From assembly GCA_039810085.1 (NCBI GenBank), contig JBDHWG010000008.1, positions 62,001 to 126,000 of the forward strand: DNA of 64,000 bases, written 5' to 3'. Below, in pieces: positions 39,334-48,508 of the stretch (positions are counted from its first letter, which is position 1; each line of letters begins with the position of its first letter). The position numbers and the translations under genes are program-made. Source of the stretch: JBDHWG01 sp039810085 (lineage in GTDB: Bacteria; Chloroflexota; Anaerolineae; Epilineales; JAHCIE01). The notes under the pieces are model-generated. The model made no database searches and was not told the origin of the DNA. It worked only from the letters and a program-made list of their open reading frames with translations.

Positions 39334-41304
39334 ATGTCTGCCATCTTTCGCCGCTTCCCTCAGCTGGTCGCGATTCTCGTCGTTCTCGCGCTGGTCAGTC
39401 TCATCGTCCTCGCGCCGCGCAGTGACGCCCAGGGAAGCGCCGACTTCCCCTTGACTCTCTTGTACACCAGTGAGAATCATGGTCAGTGGGAGCCTTACGC
39501 CCCGGTGGCTAATGCTCCAACCGTCGGCGGGATTGCCCGCCGTGCCTCTCTAGTCAAGCAGCTTCGCGCTGAGAACCCCCACACGCTCCTGGTCGATTCG
39601 GGGGACATCTCGCAGCGATCCCTGCTTTTCCCTAAGTACCAGGGACAGGAAGGGCGCGACCTGTACAACGCCGTTGGCTACGATGTCGTCACCCTGGGCA
39701 ACCACGAGTTCGACTACGGCCCGAAGACGCTGCTGGATAAGTTCGTGACTGGCGCCAACTTCGACATTGTCGCCGCCAACACCGATTACTCGGTTGAGCC
39801 GGGTCTAACCAGCAAGGTCAAGCCCTACGTCATGCGCGAGGTTGGCGGGCAGAAGGTCGGCGTCGTCGGGGTGATGCATGCGTACCTGGCAACGTCGGTG
39901 TCGCCGTCCTTCAAGGTGCGCAGCATGGACCCGTATGCCGCCGTCAAGGACGCTGTGCAGGCGCTCGAGGCGCAGGGTGTCAACAAGATTGTCGTGCTGA
40001 GCCACATGGGCTATGACGCGCGCAAGGTTGGGCTGGGCTATGACGATCTCGGCCTGGCGTCAGCGGTGGACGGCATCGATGTCATCGTTGGCGGCCACGA
40101 TGCCACGGTGCTGGGAGACCCGGCGACGCTGCCGTCGTGGATCCCAAAGCCATCCGGCCCCAACCCGACGGTCGTCCAGGGGCCGAGCGGCCGGCCCGTG
40201 CTCGTCGTCAACGACTACCAGTGGGGCGCCCTCCTCGGCCGCCTGGACGTGACGTTCGACGGCGACGGAGTAGCCAAGACATGGCAGGACAGAAGCCAGG
40301 TGGTGAGCGACAAGCTCTCGGACGACCCGACGGTCGCCAGCATCTACGCGAACCTGTCGACGGCGCTAGAGGCAGTGCGCAAGGAGATCGTCGGACACTC
40401 GGCGGCAGATTTGCCGGGCGAGCGCGGTGATGTACGCGGCGGCGAAGCAGCGCTGGGGAACCTTGTCGCAGACGCCATGCTGGCGGCAACGGCGGCGGAC
40501 CACAGCCAGGTGGCGCTGATGAACGGCGGCGGGATACGGGTCTCGCTAAAGGCCGGCGACATTAGCCGGGGGGACGTGCTGACTGTGCTGCCGTTCGGTA
40601 ACTCGATTATCACGCTGGACGTCAAGGGGACAAACCTGCTGGCGGCGCTAGAGAACGGCGTGAGCCAGGTGAGCGTCGATAGTCCGGCCAGTGGTGGAGG
40701 TCGGTTCCCACAGTTGGCCGGGCTGCGGTTTACCGCCGATCTGTCGCAGCCGGTCGGACGCCGCGTGCAGAAAGTCGAAGTGGCGGACGGCGCGAGTGGC
40801 TATCAGCCGCTCGACCCGACGAAAACTTACCGTGTCGCAACCAACGATTTCATGGCGGCAGGCGGCGATGGCTACACGGCATTGGCCCAGGGCACGGCCC
40901 CGAACAAGACCGACATTCTACTTGCTGACGCGGTAGCCGAGTACCTGAAAGCGAAAGGCAACGTCAGCCCGAAGGTCGAAGGTCGGATTGTGTTGACGGG
41001 ACGCCCGACTTCTCAGGCCGTCCAGCCGACTGCTGCGCCAGCCGCTCAAGCAGCTCAGCCAACCGCCGCACCGTCCGTAACGGCTGTGCCGGCCGCCGCC
41101 TCAGTCTCGGCATCGCCGACTGCGGCCATAACGCCGCCAGTCGCGCGGCCGGCCCTAGCGCCTACTGCTCAGGTGCGCCGCGCCGCCCAGCTGCCGCCGA
41201 CAGGCGATGTTCGGGATGAGGCAGGTTGGCTGATTCTGGTGGGCGGCGCCGTCGTGGCGGTGGGGGCAGGGCTGTATCTGGCGCGAAGGCGGCAGGCGGG
41301 GTGA
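39334..41304 (+). CDS. Cell-wall-anchored 5'-nucleotidase / 2',3'-cyclic phosphodiesterase family protein (LPXTG)
   Basis: The ~656-residue protein has a signal peptide (to ~residue 32), an N-terminal metallophosphatase domain ('LLVDSGDIS', 'VTLGNHEFDYGPK', 'VVLSHMGYD', 'IVGGHDA') and a C-terminal nucleotide-binding domain ('ALGNLVADAML', 'MNGGGIRVSL', 'FMAAGGDGYTAL'). The first metal motif reads 'YTSENHG' where the family has N-D-x-H, so Asp is replaced by Glu. The C-terminus has a Pro/Ala/Thr linker, then LPPTG, a hydrophobic helix and 'RRRQAG', a textbook sortase signal. It likely releases phosphate or nucleosides outside the cell. GGAGAGG precedes the ATG. Confidence 0.87.
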   Translation: MSAIFRRFPQLVAILVVLALVSLIVLAPRSDAQGSADFPLTLLYTSENHGQWEPYAPVANAPTVGGIARRASLVKQLRAENPHTLLVDSGDISQRSLLFPKYQGQEGRDLYNAVGYDVVTLGNHEFDYGPKTLLDKFVTGANFDIVAANTDYSVEPGLTSKVKPYVMREVGGQKVGVVGVMHAYLATSVSPSFKVRSMDPYAAVKDAVQALEAQGVNKIVVLSHMGYDARKVGLGYDDLGLASAVDGIDVIVGGHDATVLGDPATLPSWIPKPSGPNPTVVQGPSGRPVLVVNDYQWGALLGRLDVTFDGDGVAKTWQDRSQVVSDKLSDDPTVASIYANLSTALEAVRKEIVGHSAADLPGERGDVRGGEAALGNLVADAMLAATAADHSQVALMNGGGIRVSLKAGDISRGDVLTVLPFGNSIITLDVKGTNLLAALENGVSQVSVDSPASGGGRFPQLAGLRFTADLSQPVGRRVQKVEVADGASGYQPLDPTKTYRVATNDFMAAGGDGYTALAQGTAPNKTDILLADAVAEYLKAKGNVSPKVEGRIVLTGRPTSQAVQPTAAPAAQAAQPTAAPSVTAVPAAASVSASPTAAITPPVARPALAPTAQVRRAAQLPPTGDVRDEAGWLILVGGAVVAVGAGLYLARRRQAG

Positions 41305-41346
41305 CCCCAACGAGAGTGGGTCGAGTCATCGAAAAAACAGCGCAGC

Positions 41347-41372
41347 AAGGGGCACACGTATGTGTGCCCCTT
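41347..41372. terminator. Terminator between convergent nucleotidase and DoxX genes
   Basis: AAGGGGCACAC (41347-41357) pairs perfectly with GTGTGCCCCTT (41362-41372) around a four-base loop; TTTT follows shortly on the plus strand. Confidence 0.85.
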
Positions 41373-41416
41373 GAATAATCTTTTAAGATTGGCGCGATAC
41401 TGGGTGTCGCGTGTCG

Positions 41417-42013
41417 CTACTTGGCTGCGGCCGTTGCTCGTGCTCCAGCCGGTTGCTGATCTGCCTGAGTGGTCTTCCAGGGAACGCCCAGCCAGCGGAG
41501 GAGGAAGTAGTCAGCGCCGTAGTAACCCGCAATCTTCCAGGCCAGGACGAGGAGGAGGGCGAGGAGCAGCAGGAAACCGTTGGTGCTGGCGGAGCCGGCC
41601 ATGATGAAGTTCCAATTCATGAGCGCACCGAAGAAAGCGGCCAGGCCGACGAACGCGCCGATGATGAGGGCGACGCCAATGAGGAACTCACCATAGGCCA
41701 CGAGCTTAGCGAACCAGGTGTAGGACTGCGTGTCCAGCAGGAACTGGATGAAGCTGCGGTACCAATCGAAGGAGATCACGGGCTTGCCATTGGGGGCCGC
41801 AAGCGCGCCGAGCCAGAAGCCCTTGAGGGCGCTGCCGTCGCCGACCCAGCCGGGATCGGTGATCTTGTGGAGGCTGGCCTGGATCCACTGCCAACCGAGC
41901 CACACGCGGATGACGAGCCAGACAATGGCCATGCGTGTGTCGGAGAACAGGAACTTGGCGATGGGCGGATCTTCGACGAGGGTGTTCTTGCGGGTGACGA
42001 TCTGCGCGGACAT
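41417..42013 (-). CDS. DoxX-family membrane protein
   Basis: The 198-residue protein has four membrane helices with the DoxX pattern: 'LVIRVWLGWQWIQASLHKITDPGW' in helix 1, 'YGEFLIGVALIIGAFVGLAAFFGALMNWNFIMAG' in helices 2-3, and 'LLLALLLVLAWKIAGYYGADYFLL' in helix 4. DoxX was first described as a thiosulfate:quinone oxidoreductase subunit (DoxD/A), but most bacterial members have no proven activity. GGAGG lies upstream of the ATG at 42013. It is divergent from the kinase gene, with two inverted repeats between them. Confidence 0.85.
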   Translation of the reverse strand: MSAQIVTRKNTLVEDPPIAKFLFSDTRMAIVWLVIRVWLGWQWIQASLHKITDPGWVGDGSALKGFWLGALAAPNGKPVISFDWYRSFIQFLLDTQSYTWFAKLVAYGEFLIGVALIIGAFVGLAAFFGALMNWNFIMAGSASTNGFLLLLALLLVLAWKIAGYYGADYFLLRWLGVPWKTTQADQQPAGARATAAAK

Positions 42014-42133
42014 GATTCTTTTTTCCTCCTGAGAGACCTGAGTTTGTAGATCTGATGCTCCTGAGACCGTGGAGCATCCTGTTTTCATGTTCAGTAGTAT
42101 ACGACACAAATTCGCCAAATGCTGTAAATTGTC

Positions 42134-42179
42134 GATAACTCTCCGTTATCGAATCACAACCTTCTGGTTGTCCGATTCG
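42134..42179. promoter_or_regulatory. Two adjacent inverted repeats in the DoxX/kinase divergent promoter region
   Basis: GATAAC-tctcc-GTTATC (42134-42150) directly abuts CGAATC-ACAACC...GGTTGT-cc-GATTCG (42150-42179). Dyads of this size between divergent genes are candidate operators; the second could also form a hairpin in the kinase leader. Confidence 0.5.
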
Positions 42180-42239
42180 CACAAATACCGTATCATTAAA
42201 GGTGCTGAAGATTCATTCGCGGGATAGGAGAGAAGGGGT

Positions 42240-44024
42240 ATGCAATCCAGGACGAAGGCAGGCCAAAGCGCCAAATTGCCCGGTGTCCCGCCCCCGCAAC
42301 GTAACGGTAATTCTCAAAATGCACTCGAGGGGCGGGCAGTGGACGCGCGCTTCAAGGGGCTGCTCGAGGCGGCGCCGGACGCCATTGTAATCGTCGACCA
42401 GGTCGGCAAGATTGTTATTGCGAATACCCAGGCCGAGCGCCTGTTTGGTTACGACTGCGAGGAGATGATTGGGCAGTCGATTGAGATGCTATTGCCCAAG
42501 CAGGTGCGCGCGTTGCACGAGCGCCACCGCGACACCTACCACCACAAACCCTCGACACGTCCCATGGGCAGCGGCCTGAACCTTGTGGCCTGCCACAAGG
42601 ACGGGACAGAGGTGCCGGTGGAGATCAGCCTCAGTCCGTTCGAGACGCCAGAGGGGACGCTGGTCATCAGCGTGATCCGCGACGTGACGGACCGCAAGCG
42701 GGCCGAGGAGGAACTGGAAGCCGAGGTCCTGCGCCGAACGTCGCACTTGAATGTCCTGCTCCAATTCAGCCAGCAATTGCTGCTGGCGCGCAGCCTGGAC
42801 GCCGTGCTCCAAAAGGCGATCAACTACGCCATGGGGCTGGTGCCAGACGCGCAGCACGGCGCTGTCTACCTATACGATGAGGCCAACAACCGTCTTGTAT
42901 TGCGCGCCAGTGTCGGCTTCAACCTCGTCCCGCAGCTCAGCGTCCCAACGGACTTTGCCCTCGTCGGCCGGGCCTTCACGACCCGTCAGTTCCAGATTGC
43001 CGAGTCCCGGCAGGAGTATGAAGCCTGGCTGGGTGGTGTCAACCCAGAGGAGCGTGCGCGTATTCTGGAGGCGTTTGGGACGACCGTTCTGCCGACGGGC
43101 GTCGTCGCGTTTCCGTTAATTGCCCACGAGACGGTGCTGGGCGTCCTGCGATTGGTGCGGGAACAGGGCGAAGGGCTGTTCGCACGCGAGGCGCGTGGGA
43201 CGCTCGAGGCGCTGGCGAACCTGACAGCTGCCGCCATCCTGGAGGAGCGCAGCCGGCGCGAGGCGGCAACCCTATCGACGGAGGTCGAACGGCTGGAGGA
43301 GCAGCACCGCATGATGGCCGAGCGCCTCGACCACGCCGAGGCGGGCATGCTCCAGGCGGCCCGCCTGGCAGCGGTCGGCCAGCTCTCGGCATCGATTGCC
43401 CACGAGATCAATAATCCGCTGTATGCAGCGCGCAACTGCCTGTATCTGTTGGAAGAGGACCTGCCGCCCGACCAGCGCGAGTCGCCCTACCTCGGCATGG
43501 CCCGCGACCAGTTGACGCGCATCGCCGGGATCATCGAGCGCATGCGCGACTTCTATCGGCCCACGCGCGGCGACATGGCCCCGTGCGACCTCAACCAGAT
43601 TTTGGAGGAAACGCTGGCGCTGGCCGGGTTGAACATGCGCCACGGCGCTATCAAAATGATCTTTACGCCCGCGCGCGACCTGCCACGGGTGCTGGGTAGC
43701 GACGACCAGCTCCGCCAGGTGTTCCTCAACCTGGTGCTGAACGCCATTGATGCCATGCCGAACGGCGGCACGCTCACGGTTCGCACGGAACCTGGGCCGT
43801 CGGTCGCCATCGTGGAGGTGCAGGACACCGGCGTCGGGATACCGGAAGCGATACGCTCGCGCATCTTCGAGCCATTCTTTACAAATAAGCCGACAGGCAC
43901 GGGCCTTGGCCTCGCCATTTGCGGCCACATTGTGACCCAGCACTGCGGCCAGATTGAGGTCGAGAGCCGCGAGGGGGAGGGCACCACGTTCCGCGTGGCC
44001 CTGCCCTACCGTCCGCGATTGTAG
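42240..44024 (+). CDS. Sensor histidine kinase with PAS and GAF domains
   Basis: The 594-residue soluble kinase has PAS (~35-155: 'FKGLLEAAPDAIVIVDQVGKIVIANTQ', 'ISVIRDVTDRKRAEEE'), GAF (~170-335), a coiled coil (~335-375), HisKA ('LAAVGQLSASIAHEINNPLYAARN', the NtrB/HisKA subgroup) and HATPase ('NLVLNAIDAMPNGG', 'DTGVGIPE', 'GTGLGLAIC'). AGGAGAGAAGGGG precedes the ATG. The next gene, 24 bases on, is its likely response regulator. Confidence 0.87.
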   Translation: MQSRTKAGQSAKLPGVPPPQRNGNSQNALEGRAVDARFKGLLEAAPDAIVIVDQVGKIVIANTQAERLFGYDCEEMIGQSIEMLLPKQVRALHERHRDTYHHKPSTRPMGSGLNLVACHKDGTEVPVEISLSPFETPEGTLVISVIRDVTDRKRAEEELEAEVLRRTSHLNVLLQFSQQLLLARSLDAVLQKAINYAMGLVPDAQHGAVYLYDEANNRLVLRASVGFNLVPQLSVPTDFALVGRAFTTRQFQIAESRQEYEAWLGGVNPEERARILEAFGTTVLPTGVVAFPLIAHETVLGVLRLVREQGEGLFAREARGTLEALANLTAAAILEERSRREAATLSTEVERLEEQHRMMAERLDHAEAGMLQAARLAAVGQLSASIAHEINNPLYAARNCLYLLEEDLPPDQRESPYLGMARDQLTRIAGIIERMRDFYRPTRGDMAPCDLNQILEETLALAGLNMRHGAIKMIFTPARDLPRVLGSDDQLRQVFLNLVLNAIDAMPNGGTLTVRTEPGPSVAIVEVQDTGVGIPEAIRSRIFEPFFTNKPTGTGLGLAICGHIVTQHCGQIEVESREGEGTTFRVALPYRPRL

Positions 44025-44048
44025 GTGGACCGTAGAAAGGATTTTGTT

Positions 44049-44846
44049 ATGTCTCAATCGCCCGCTCAGGTTTTGGTCGTCGATGACGAGCTGCCGATTC
44101 GGACGACAATCGCTGAGATGCTGAAGCGCCAGGGCTATGACGTCAGCACGGCGGGAACGGGGGAAGAGGCCCTGGGGCTGGTGTACCAGCGTCCGTTCGA
44201 CCTTCTGCTGCTCGATCTCAAGATGCCAGGGCTGAGCGGTCTCGAGGTGGCGCAGCGGGCGCGGGAGCGCCTGCCGGAAGTCGCTATCATCATTCTCACG
44301 GGTCACGGCTCGTTGGAGAGCGCGATTGAAGGGCTGCACCTCGGCGTTTTCGACTATATGTTGAAGACGGCTAGCCCGAAGGAGGTGCTGTCGCGCGTAG
44401 AGGCTGCGCTCAACACCCAGCGCGAGGAGCGCCGCAAGCGGCGGCTGATGCAAACCCTGGCGTCCGTTGTGACCGAGCTGGAGGGAAACCAGGACGCCTC
44501 GAAGCGGGACATGGGGGCCACTGATGGGTGGATTACCGTCGGCGACCTTCAGATTTCGACGTGGAAGCAAATTGCCCGTCGTGGCGAGCAGGTGCTCAAC
44601 CTGACGCCGACCGAGTTCCGCATCCTGGTGTGTCTCGCCCAGCAAGCCGGCCAGGTCATGACCTATCAGCAGATTGTGCAGTGCGCGCAGGGGTACGAGG
44701 CGGACCTGTTTGAAGCGACGGAACTGGTCAAGCCGCATATCTACCACCTGCGGCAGAAAGTGGAGCCAGACCCGGCTACCCCGCGCTACATCCTCACCGT
44801 ACGCGGGACGGGCTACCTGCTCTCGCCCACGCCCGGCGAGCGGTAG
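44049..44846 (+). CDS. OmpR/PhoB-type response regulator
   Basis: The 265-residue protein has a receiver domain (Asp in 'LLLLDLKMPGLSG', 'IILTGHG', and 'MLKTASP' where the conserved Lys-Pro is altered to K-T) and a C-terminal winged helix ('LTPTEFRILVCLAQQAGQVMTYQQIV', 'VKPHIYHLRQKVEPDP', 'YILTVRGTGYLL'). It is a DNA-binding transcription factor, probably phosphorylated by the preceding kinase. The ATG at 44049 is preceded by AAAGG. Confidence 0.87.
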   Translation: MSQSPAQVLVVDDELPIRTTIAEMLKRQGYDVSTAGTGEEALGLVYQRPFDLLLLDLKMPGLSGLEVAQRARERLPEVAIIILTGHGSLESAIEGLHLGVFDYMLKTASPKEVLSRVEAALNTQREERRKRRLMQTLASVVTELEGNQDASKRDMGATDGWITVGDLQISTWKQIARRGEQVLNLTPTEFRILVCLAQQAGQVMTYQQIVQCAQGYEADLFEATELVKPHIYHLRQKVEPDPATPRYILTVRGTGYLLSPTPGER

Positions 44847-44882
44847 GGAGCGCCGCCCCCTACACCCACGCGAACGCAAAGC

Positions 44883-44912
44883 AAGCGCCCTGACCTCTAC
44901 GTCAGGGCGCTT
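44883..44912. terminator. Bidirectional terminator
   Basis: AAGCGCCCTGAC (44883-44894) pairs with GTCAGGGCGCTT (44901-44912). It overlaps the last codons of the convergent receiver gene. Confidence 0.8.
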
Positions 44913-45262
44913 TGTACCTTTTGAAGAAGTTGGGGGAGAGGCGCGGGCTTGTTAATGTAGTCTGTGACGCCCAGGCGCTCCAGGTCGCGGCGAAGCGCGG
45001 GGCTAGAACGTGATGCCAGGACGATGATACGCACGGGGACGTGCTGCTCGCGCAGCAGGCCGATGAGCCGCGCGCAGCCGAAGGGGTCGGGCGACGGGTC
45101 GATAATCAGGACGTCAGGGTGGTGGCGTTGGGCGCGCTGCCACGCTTCGCGCGTCGAGCCAACGACGTCGAGTGTCGCCTCGGGCGCGACACGGCCCACA
45201 CCCGCCTGTGTTACACTCGCTGCACTGGAATCTGCATCTACGATAAGGACATGGGCGGTCAT
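44897..45262 (-). CDS. Single-domain response-regulator-like protein
   Basis: This 121-residue receiver-fold protein has 'VLIVDADSS' and Asp in 'VLIIDPSPDP', then 'IIVLASR' and a Lys in 'YINKPAPLPQLL'. The acidic pocket has one fewer acid than canonical CheY (DAD rather than DDD/EDD), and there is no output domain. It lies opposite the kinase/regulator pair, so partnership is uncertain. Confidence 0.75.
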   Translation of the reverse strand: MTAHVLIVDADSSAASVTQAGVGRVAPEATLDVVGSTREAWQRAQRHHPDVLIIDPSPDPFGCARLIGLLREQHVPVRIIVLASRSSPALRRDLERLGVTDYINKPAPLPQLLQKVQSALT

Positions 45263-45398
45263 CTAGGCTCCGAGATAGGCTTACTTTGTAGGGCTAACGG
45301 TAACTTATGGCTATCAGTATACGAGCAGGTTGGCCTTTCGTGCGTAGAGAGTTGGCAACCCAGGGTGAAGGCGTCATAACCAGGGAAGGTGAGTCAAT

Positions 45399-46307
45399 AT
45401 GACGGCAATGACCGAGGCGCGCGGGGCGGACTGGCCGACTGTGTGGGGTTTCACGGAGCGCTTCGTTGCGCTGCCTGGACTGCGCATGCACGTCGTGGAG
45501 GCGGGGCCGCCGGAGGGACAGCCTGTCATCATGCTCCACGGCTTTCCGGAAACCGCCTATACCTGGCGCAAGCAGATGGGGCCGCTGGCGGCCGCTGGCT
45601 TTCACGTCGTCGCACCGGACCTACGCGGCTACAATCTCACCGAGAAACAAGGCCCGTACGACATGCGAACCGTCGTGGCGGACATCGTCCACCTCATGGA
45701 CGCCCTCGGCGTGCAGCAGGCGTGCGTCGCCGGCCACGATTGGGGGGCGAACGTCGCCTGGCGCTTGAATGATTGGTATTCCGAGCGCGTACGCCGCCTG
45801 GCTATCCTCAACCTACCGCGCCCGCAGATCATTTACCGGCTGCTGCTTCAGGGCGACCTGGAACAATTGCTGCGGTCGTGGTACGTGTACTTCTTCCAGC
45901 TGCGCGGTCTGCCGGAGCGGCTCCTCTCGGCGAACGATTACCGCATTTTGCGGCGGCTGCTTAAGGACATAGCGCTACCCGGCGCGTTCTCCGACCACGA
46001 CCTGGACATTTACGCCGACGCCTGGCGGCAGCCGGGCGCGTTCTCGGCGATGATTGGCTACTACCGCGACGAGTTCGGCCACAAGCTGCGCGACCGCACT
46101 GTGGAGTCTCTGCCGCCTGTCCACATCCCGACGCTTATCATCTGGGGCCAGCGGGATGCTGCCCTGGCTTACAAAGGCGCGATGATGAGCGCCCAAACCC
46201 TGGCACGTGGCGCGCTGGCACCGTTCCCGCAGGCGAGCCACTTCGTCCACGAAGAGTTCCCAGGGGCGGTCAACGGGCTGCTGCTGTCCTTCTTCAGTGG
46301 CGCGTAA
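45399..46307 (+). CDS. Epoxide hydrolase / haloalkane dehalogenase-like alpha/beta hydrolase
   Basis: The 302-residue protein has the 'MLHGFPETAYTW' oxyanion loop (HGFPE is typical of epoxide hydrolases), an Asp nucleophile at 114 in 'VAGHDWGANVAW', a helical lid with Tyr residues, and the terminal His in 'ASHFVHEE'. Asp nucleophiles hydrolyse epoxides or carbon-halogen bonds through an ester intermediate. It is probably cytoplasmic. A perfect terminator follows. Confidence 0.85.
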   Translation: MTAMTEARGADWPTVWGFTERFVALPGLRMHVVEAGPPEGQPVIMLHGFPETAYTWRKQMGPLAAAGFHVVAPDLRGYNLTEKQGPYDMRTVVADIVHLMDALGVQQACVAGHDWGANVAWRLNDWYSERVRRLAILNLPRPQIIYRLLLQGDLEQLLRSWYVYFFQLRGLPERLLSANDYRILRRLLKDIALPGAFSDHDLDIYADAWRQPGAFSAMIGYYRDEFGHKLRDRTVESLPPVHIPTLIIWGQRDAALAYKGAMMSAQTLARGALAPFPQASHFVHEEFPGAVNGLLLSFFSGA

Positions 46308-46309
46308 AG

Positions 46310-46344
46310 ACAGCAGCCATCCTCACGCGGAGGATGGCTGCTGT
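46310..46344. terminator. Terminator between the epoxide hydrolase and AOR genes
   Basis: ACAGCAGCCATCCTC (46310-46324) and GAGGATGGCTGCTGT (46330-46344) form a perfect 15-bp stem with a five-base loop, followed by TTTG. Confidence 0.85.
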
Positions 46345-46373
46345 TTGACAGATTGGTCATTGCGAGCAATGAC

Positions 46374-48272
46374 TCATGCGTATTCGCGCGTCCACTCCAG
46401 GCCCAGCCGCGCCAGGGTCTCTGGCTTGGGAATGCCGGTCTCGACATCCCAGCCTGCCATGGCGTAGTAGACATCCTTGGCCGCTTCCAGCTCCTCCACG
46501 GTGACGCCGAGGCCGGCGCTTGCGCCGTCTTCGAGCACCTTGTGCAGGCGCTTGGGCAGCTTGTCCGCCTCGCGCCCCATGCCCTCGCGGGCATTGAACT
46601 CGCGCATCATGTTGATGCGGCGCTCGCCGACTTCGAGCAGCTCGTCCATGGTCACATCCCAGCCCGTGACGGCGTGGACGTAGTCTACGAACTTCTGCGG
46701 GCCGTACAACTCCCACGTCGGACCCCAATCGAACTGGCACAGGTTCAGCGTGTCCGTCAGGCTGTACAGGCACTGTGTGCGGAACGTCCACTCGACCTTC
46801 TCGGGATTCAGAGCGGTGACCGGCTGCGGCTTGTCCAGGCGTAGGGGCGCCAGCCGCTCCGCGTCATAGCTCTCCGGGGTGTAGCCCGGGTCGTGGGAGG
46901 AGGACATGTGGTCGGCGCCGTAGGGGTTGACGGCGTAGATGAGCGCCAGGCTGCGCTTGACCTGCGGCATGTGGGCCGGCGCTTCGGCGTTCTTGACCGT
47001 GATGAGGAACTCGTCGGCGCCATTGTTGAGCTGCCGGGCGGCTCCTGCCGAGCCTTCCGCGAGCAGGTTGCCGAGCGCGCCCTGGCGGTGCGCCATTGCC
47101 TCGATGCAGGCAATCATGGCGTGGCCGTTGCCGAATTGCAGGTCCAGGTCGCCGACGTACTCAGGCGGCAGGAGACCGTTCATGTTCGTCTCCATTGCCC
47201 AGGCAACCGTCGCGCCCGCGCCAATGGCGTCGAGGCCGTACTTGTTGCACAACTGGTTGCCCTGCATCATGGCTTCCATCGAGCCGATGCCGCAGTAGGA
47301 GCCGAGGGTAGCGATGTTCTCGTACTCAGGACCGCCGAAGATGGGGTCCACCTTGCCGTACTCCGCGTCGTCCATCTCGACAACGCGCTTGCACTTCGTC
47401 GCGCACGAGTAGCACGTATCGCGCTCGGTCAGGTACGTGCGGAACATCAGCTTGCCGTCGATCTTCTTGTTGTCCTCAAACGAGCCGGAGTTCCAGTTGC
47501 GCGTTGGGAGGCCGCCGGCGTGGTGCTGCGAGGTGACGATGCCCGCCGTGCCGTACTTGCCGAACGCCTTGTCGAAGTCGGTCTTGATGAAGTCGCGGCC
47601 CCAGCGGGTCATCTCCAGGATCTTCTGGCGGTCGGCGATTTTGGGCTTGATGTGGCCGCGGACAGCGATGGCCTTGAGCTTCTTCGATCCCATCACCGCG
47701 CCGAGGCCGTTGCGGCCGTGGGCGCGGCACGCCATGTTGATGATGGCCGCGACCTTGACCAGGTTCTCGCCGGCCGGGCCGATGCAGTTGACCTCGATCT
47801 GGTCGTCGCCCAGCTCTTTCTTGAGGGTTGTCCAGGTCTCCGCCGTGTCCATGCCCCACAGGTGGTCGGCGTCGCGCAGCTCGGCCTGGCCCTCGTGGAG
47901 CCAGAGATACACCGGCGTCGGGCTGCTGCCCTTGATGACGATGGCGTCGAAGCCGGCGAACTTCGCCTCGGCCGGCCAGAAGCCGCCCGCCTGGCTGTCG
48001 CCCGCGCCACCGGTCAGCGGGCTTTTCGCCGTCGCCGTGGCGCGGCTCTGCCCATGTACCGGCGTGCCCGTCAGCACGCTCAAGCTGAAAATCAGCTCGT
48101 TCTCCGGGCCGAGCGGATCAGCCCCCACGGGCACATCCCTGAGCAGGTAATACATGCCCAGGGCGCTCCCGCCCATGTACTTGCGGTAGAACTCGTCCGG
48201 CGGGGTTTCGACCTCCAGGTGTCGATTCGTCAGATCGACGTGGAGGATGCGGCCGTGATAACCATACGGCAT
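46374..48272 (-). CDS. Tungsten-type aldehyde:ferredoxin oxidoreductase
   Basis: The 632-residue protein fits the AOR family, which oxidises aldehydes to acids (or reduces acids) with W- or Mo-bis-pterin and one [4Fe-4S] cluster. The cluster ligands are Cys287, Cys290 and Cys294 ('CYSCATKC') and Cys512 ('NLCQF'), close to the P. furiosus positions. N-terminal motifs include 'YHGRILHVDLTNRHLEVE', 'KYMGGSALGMYYL' and 'GAGDSQAGGFWPAEAKFAGFDAIVIKG'; 'CRAHGRNGLGAVMGSKKLKAIAVRG' is the pterin-binding part. It stands alone, without an obvious ferredoxin or tungstate transporter. AGGAG lies seven bases before the ATG. Confidence 0.93.
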   Translation of the reverse strand: MPYGYHGRILHVDLTNRHLEVETPPDEFYRKYMGGSALGMYYLLRDVPVGADPLGPENELIFSLSVLTGTPVHGQSRATATAKSPLTGGAGDSQAGGFWPAEAKFAGFDAIVIKGSSPTPVYLWLHEGQAELRDADHLWGMDTAETWTTLKKELGDDQIEVNCIGPAGENLVKVAAIINMACRAHGRNGLGAVMGSKKLKAIAVRGHIKPKIADRQKILEMTRWGRDFIKTDFDKAFGKYGTAGIVTSQHHAGGLPTRNWNSGSFEDNKKIDGKLMFRTYLTERDTCYSCATKCKRVVEMDDAEYGKVDPIFGGPEYENIATLGSYCGIGSMEAMMQGNQLCNKYGLDAIGAGATVAWAMETNMNGLLPPEYVGDLDLQFGNGHAMIACIEAMAHRQGALGNLLAEGSAGAARQLNNGADEFLITVKNAEAPAHMPQVKRSLALIYAVNPYGADHMSSSHDPGYTPESYDAERLAPLRLDKPQPVTALNPEKVEWTFRTQCLYSLTDTLNLCQFDWGPTWELYGPQKFVDYVHAVTGWDVTMDELLEVGERRINMMREFNAREGMGREADKLPKRLHKVLEDGASAGLGVTVEELEAAKDVYYAMAGWDVETGIPKPETLARLGLEWTREYA

Positions 48273-48480
48273 AGTCATCTCCTCTTTGAGTGGGATGGTT
48301 CCCACAATGGCGATTGACGTTTTGGGAATACATTGCAAGCGGCCTCGACTTTGTATTGAGGCCGCATGCACAATTCCTATGATACCAGTAATTGACCGTT
48401 ACGCGCGTGGAGATATCTTCACCCAGCGATAAGGATTGCCTCCGGTCCGCCACGGAGGGTAAGAATTGCGGTAACACACG

Positions 48481-48504
48481 AAAGGCGGGGGATCATCCCC
48501 CGCC
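48481..48504 (-). terminator. Terminator of the FrnE-like gene
   Basis: The perfect palindrome GGCGGGGGAT-c-ATCCCCCGCC (48484-48504) is followed on the minus strand by TTTCG. It lies just after the stop at 48509. Confidence 0.75.
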
Positions 48505-48508
48505 CTCG

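Noticed and set aside
43272..44879. 535-codon open frame opposite the kinase/regulator pair
   Set aside because: Antisense shadow of two genes with clear kinase and receiver motifs; low-information composition.
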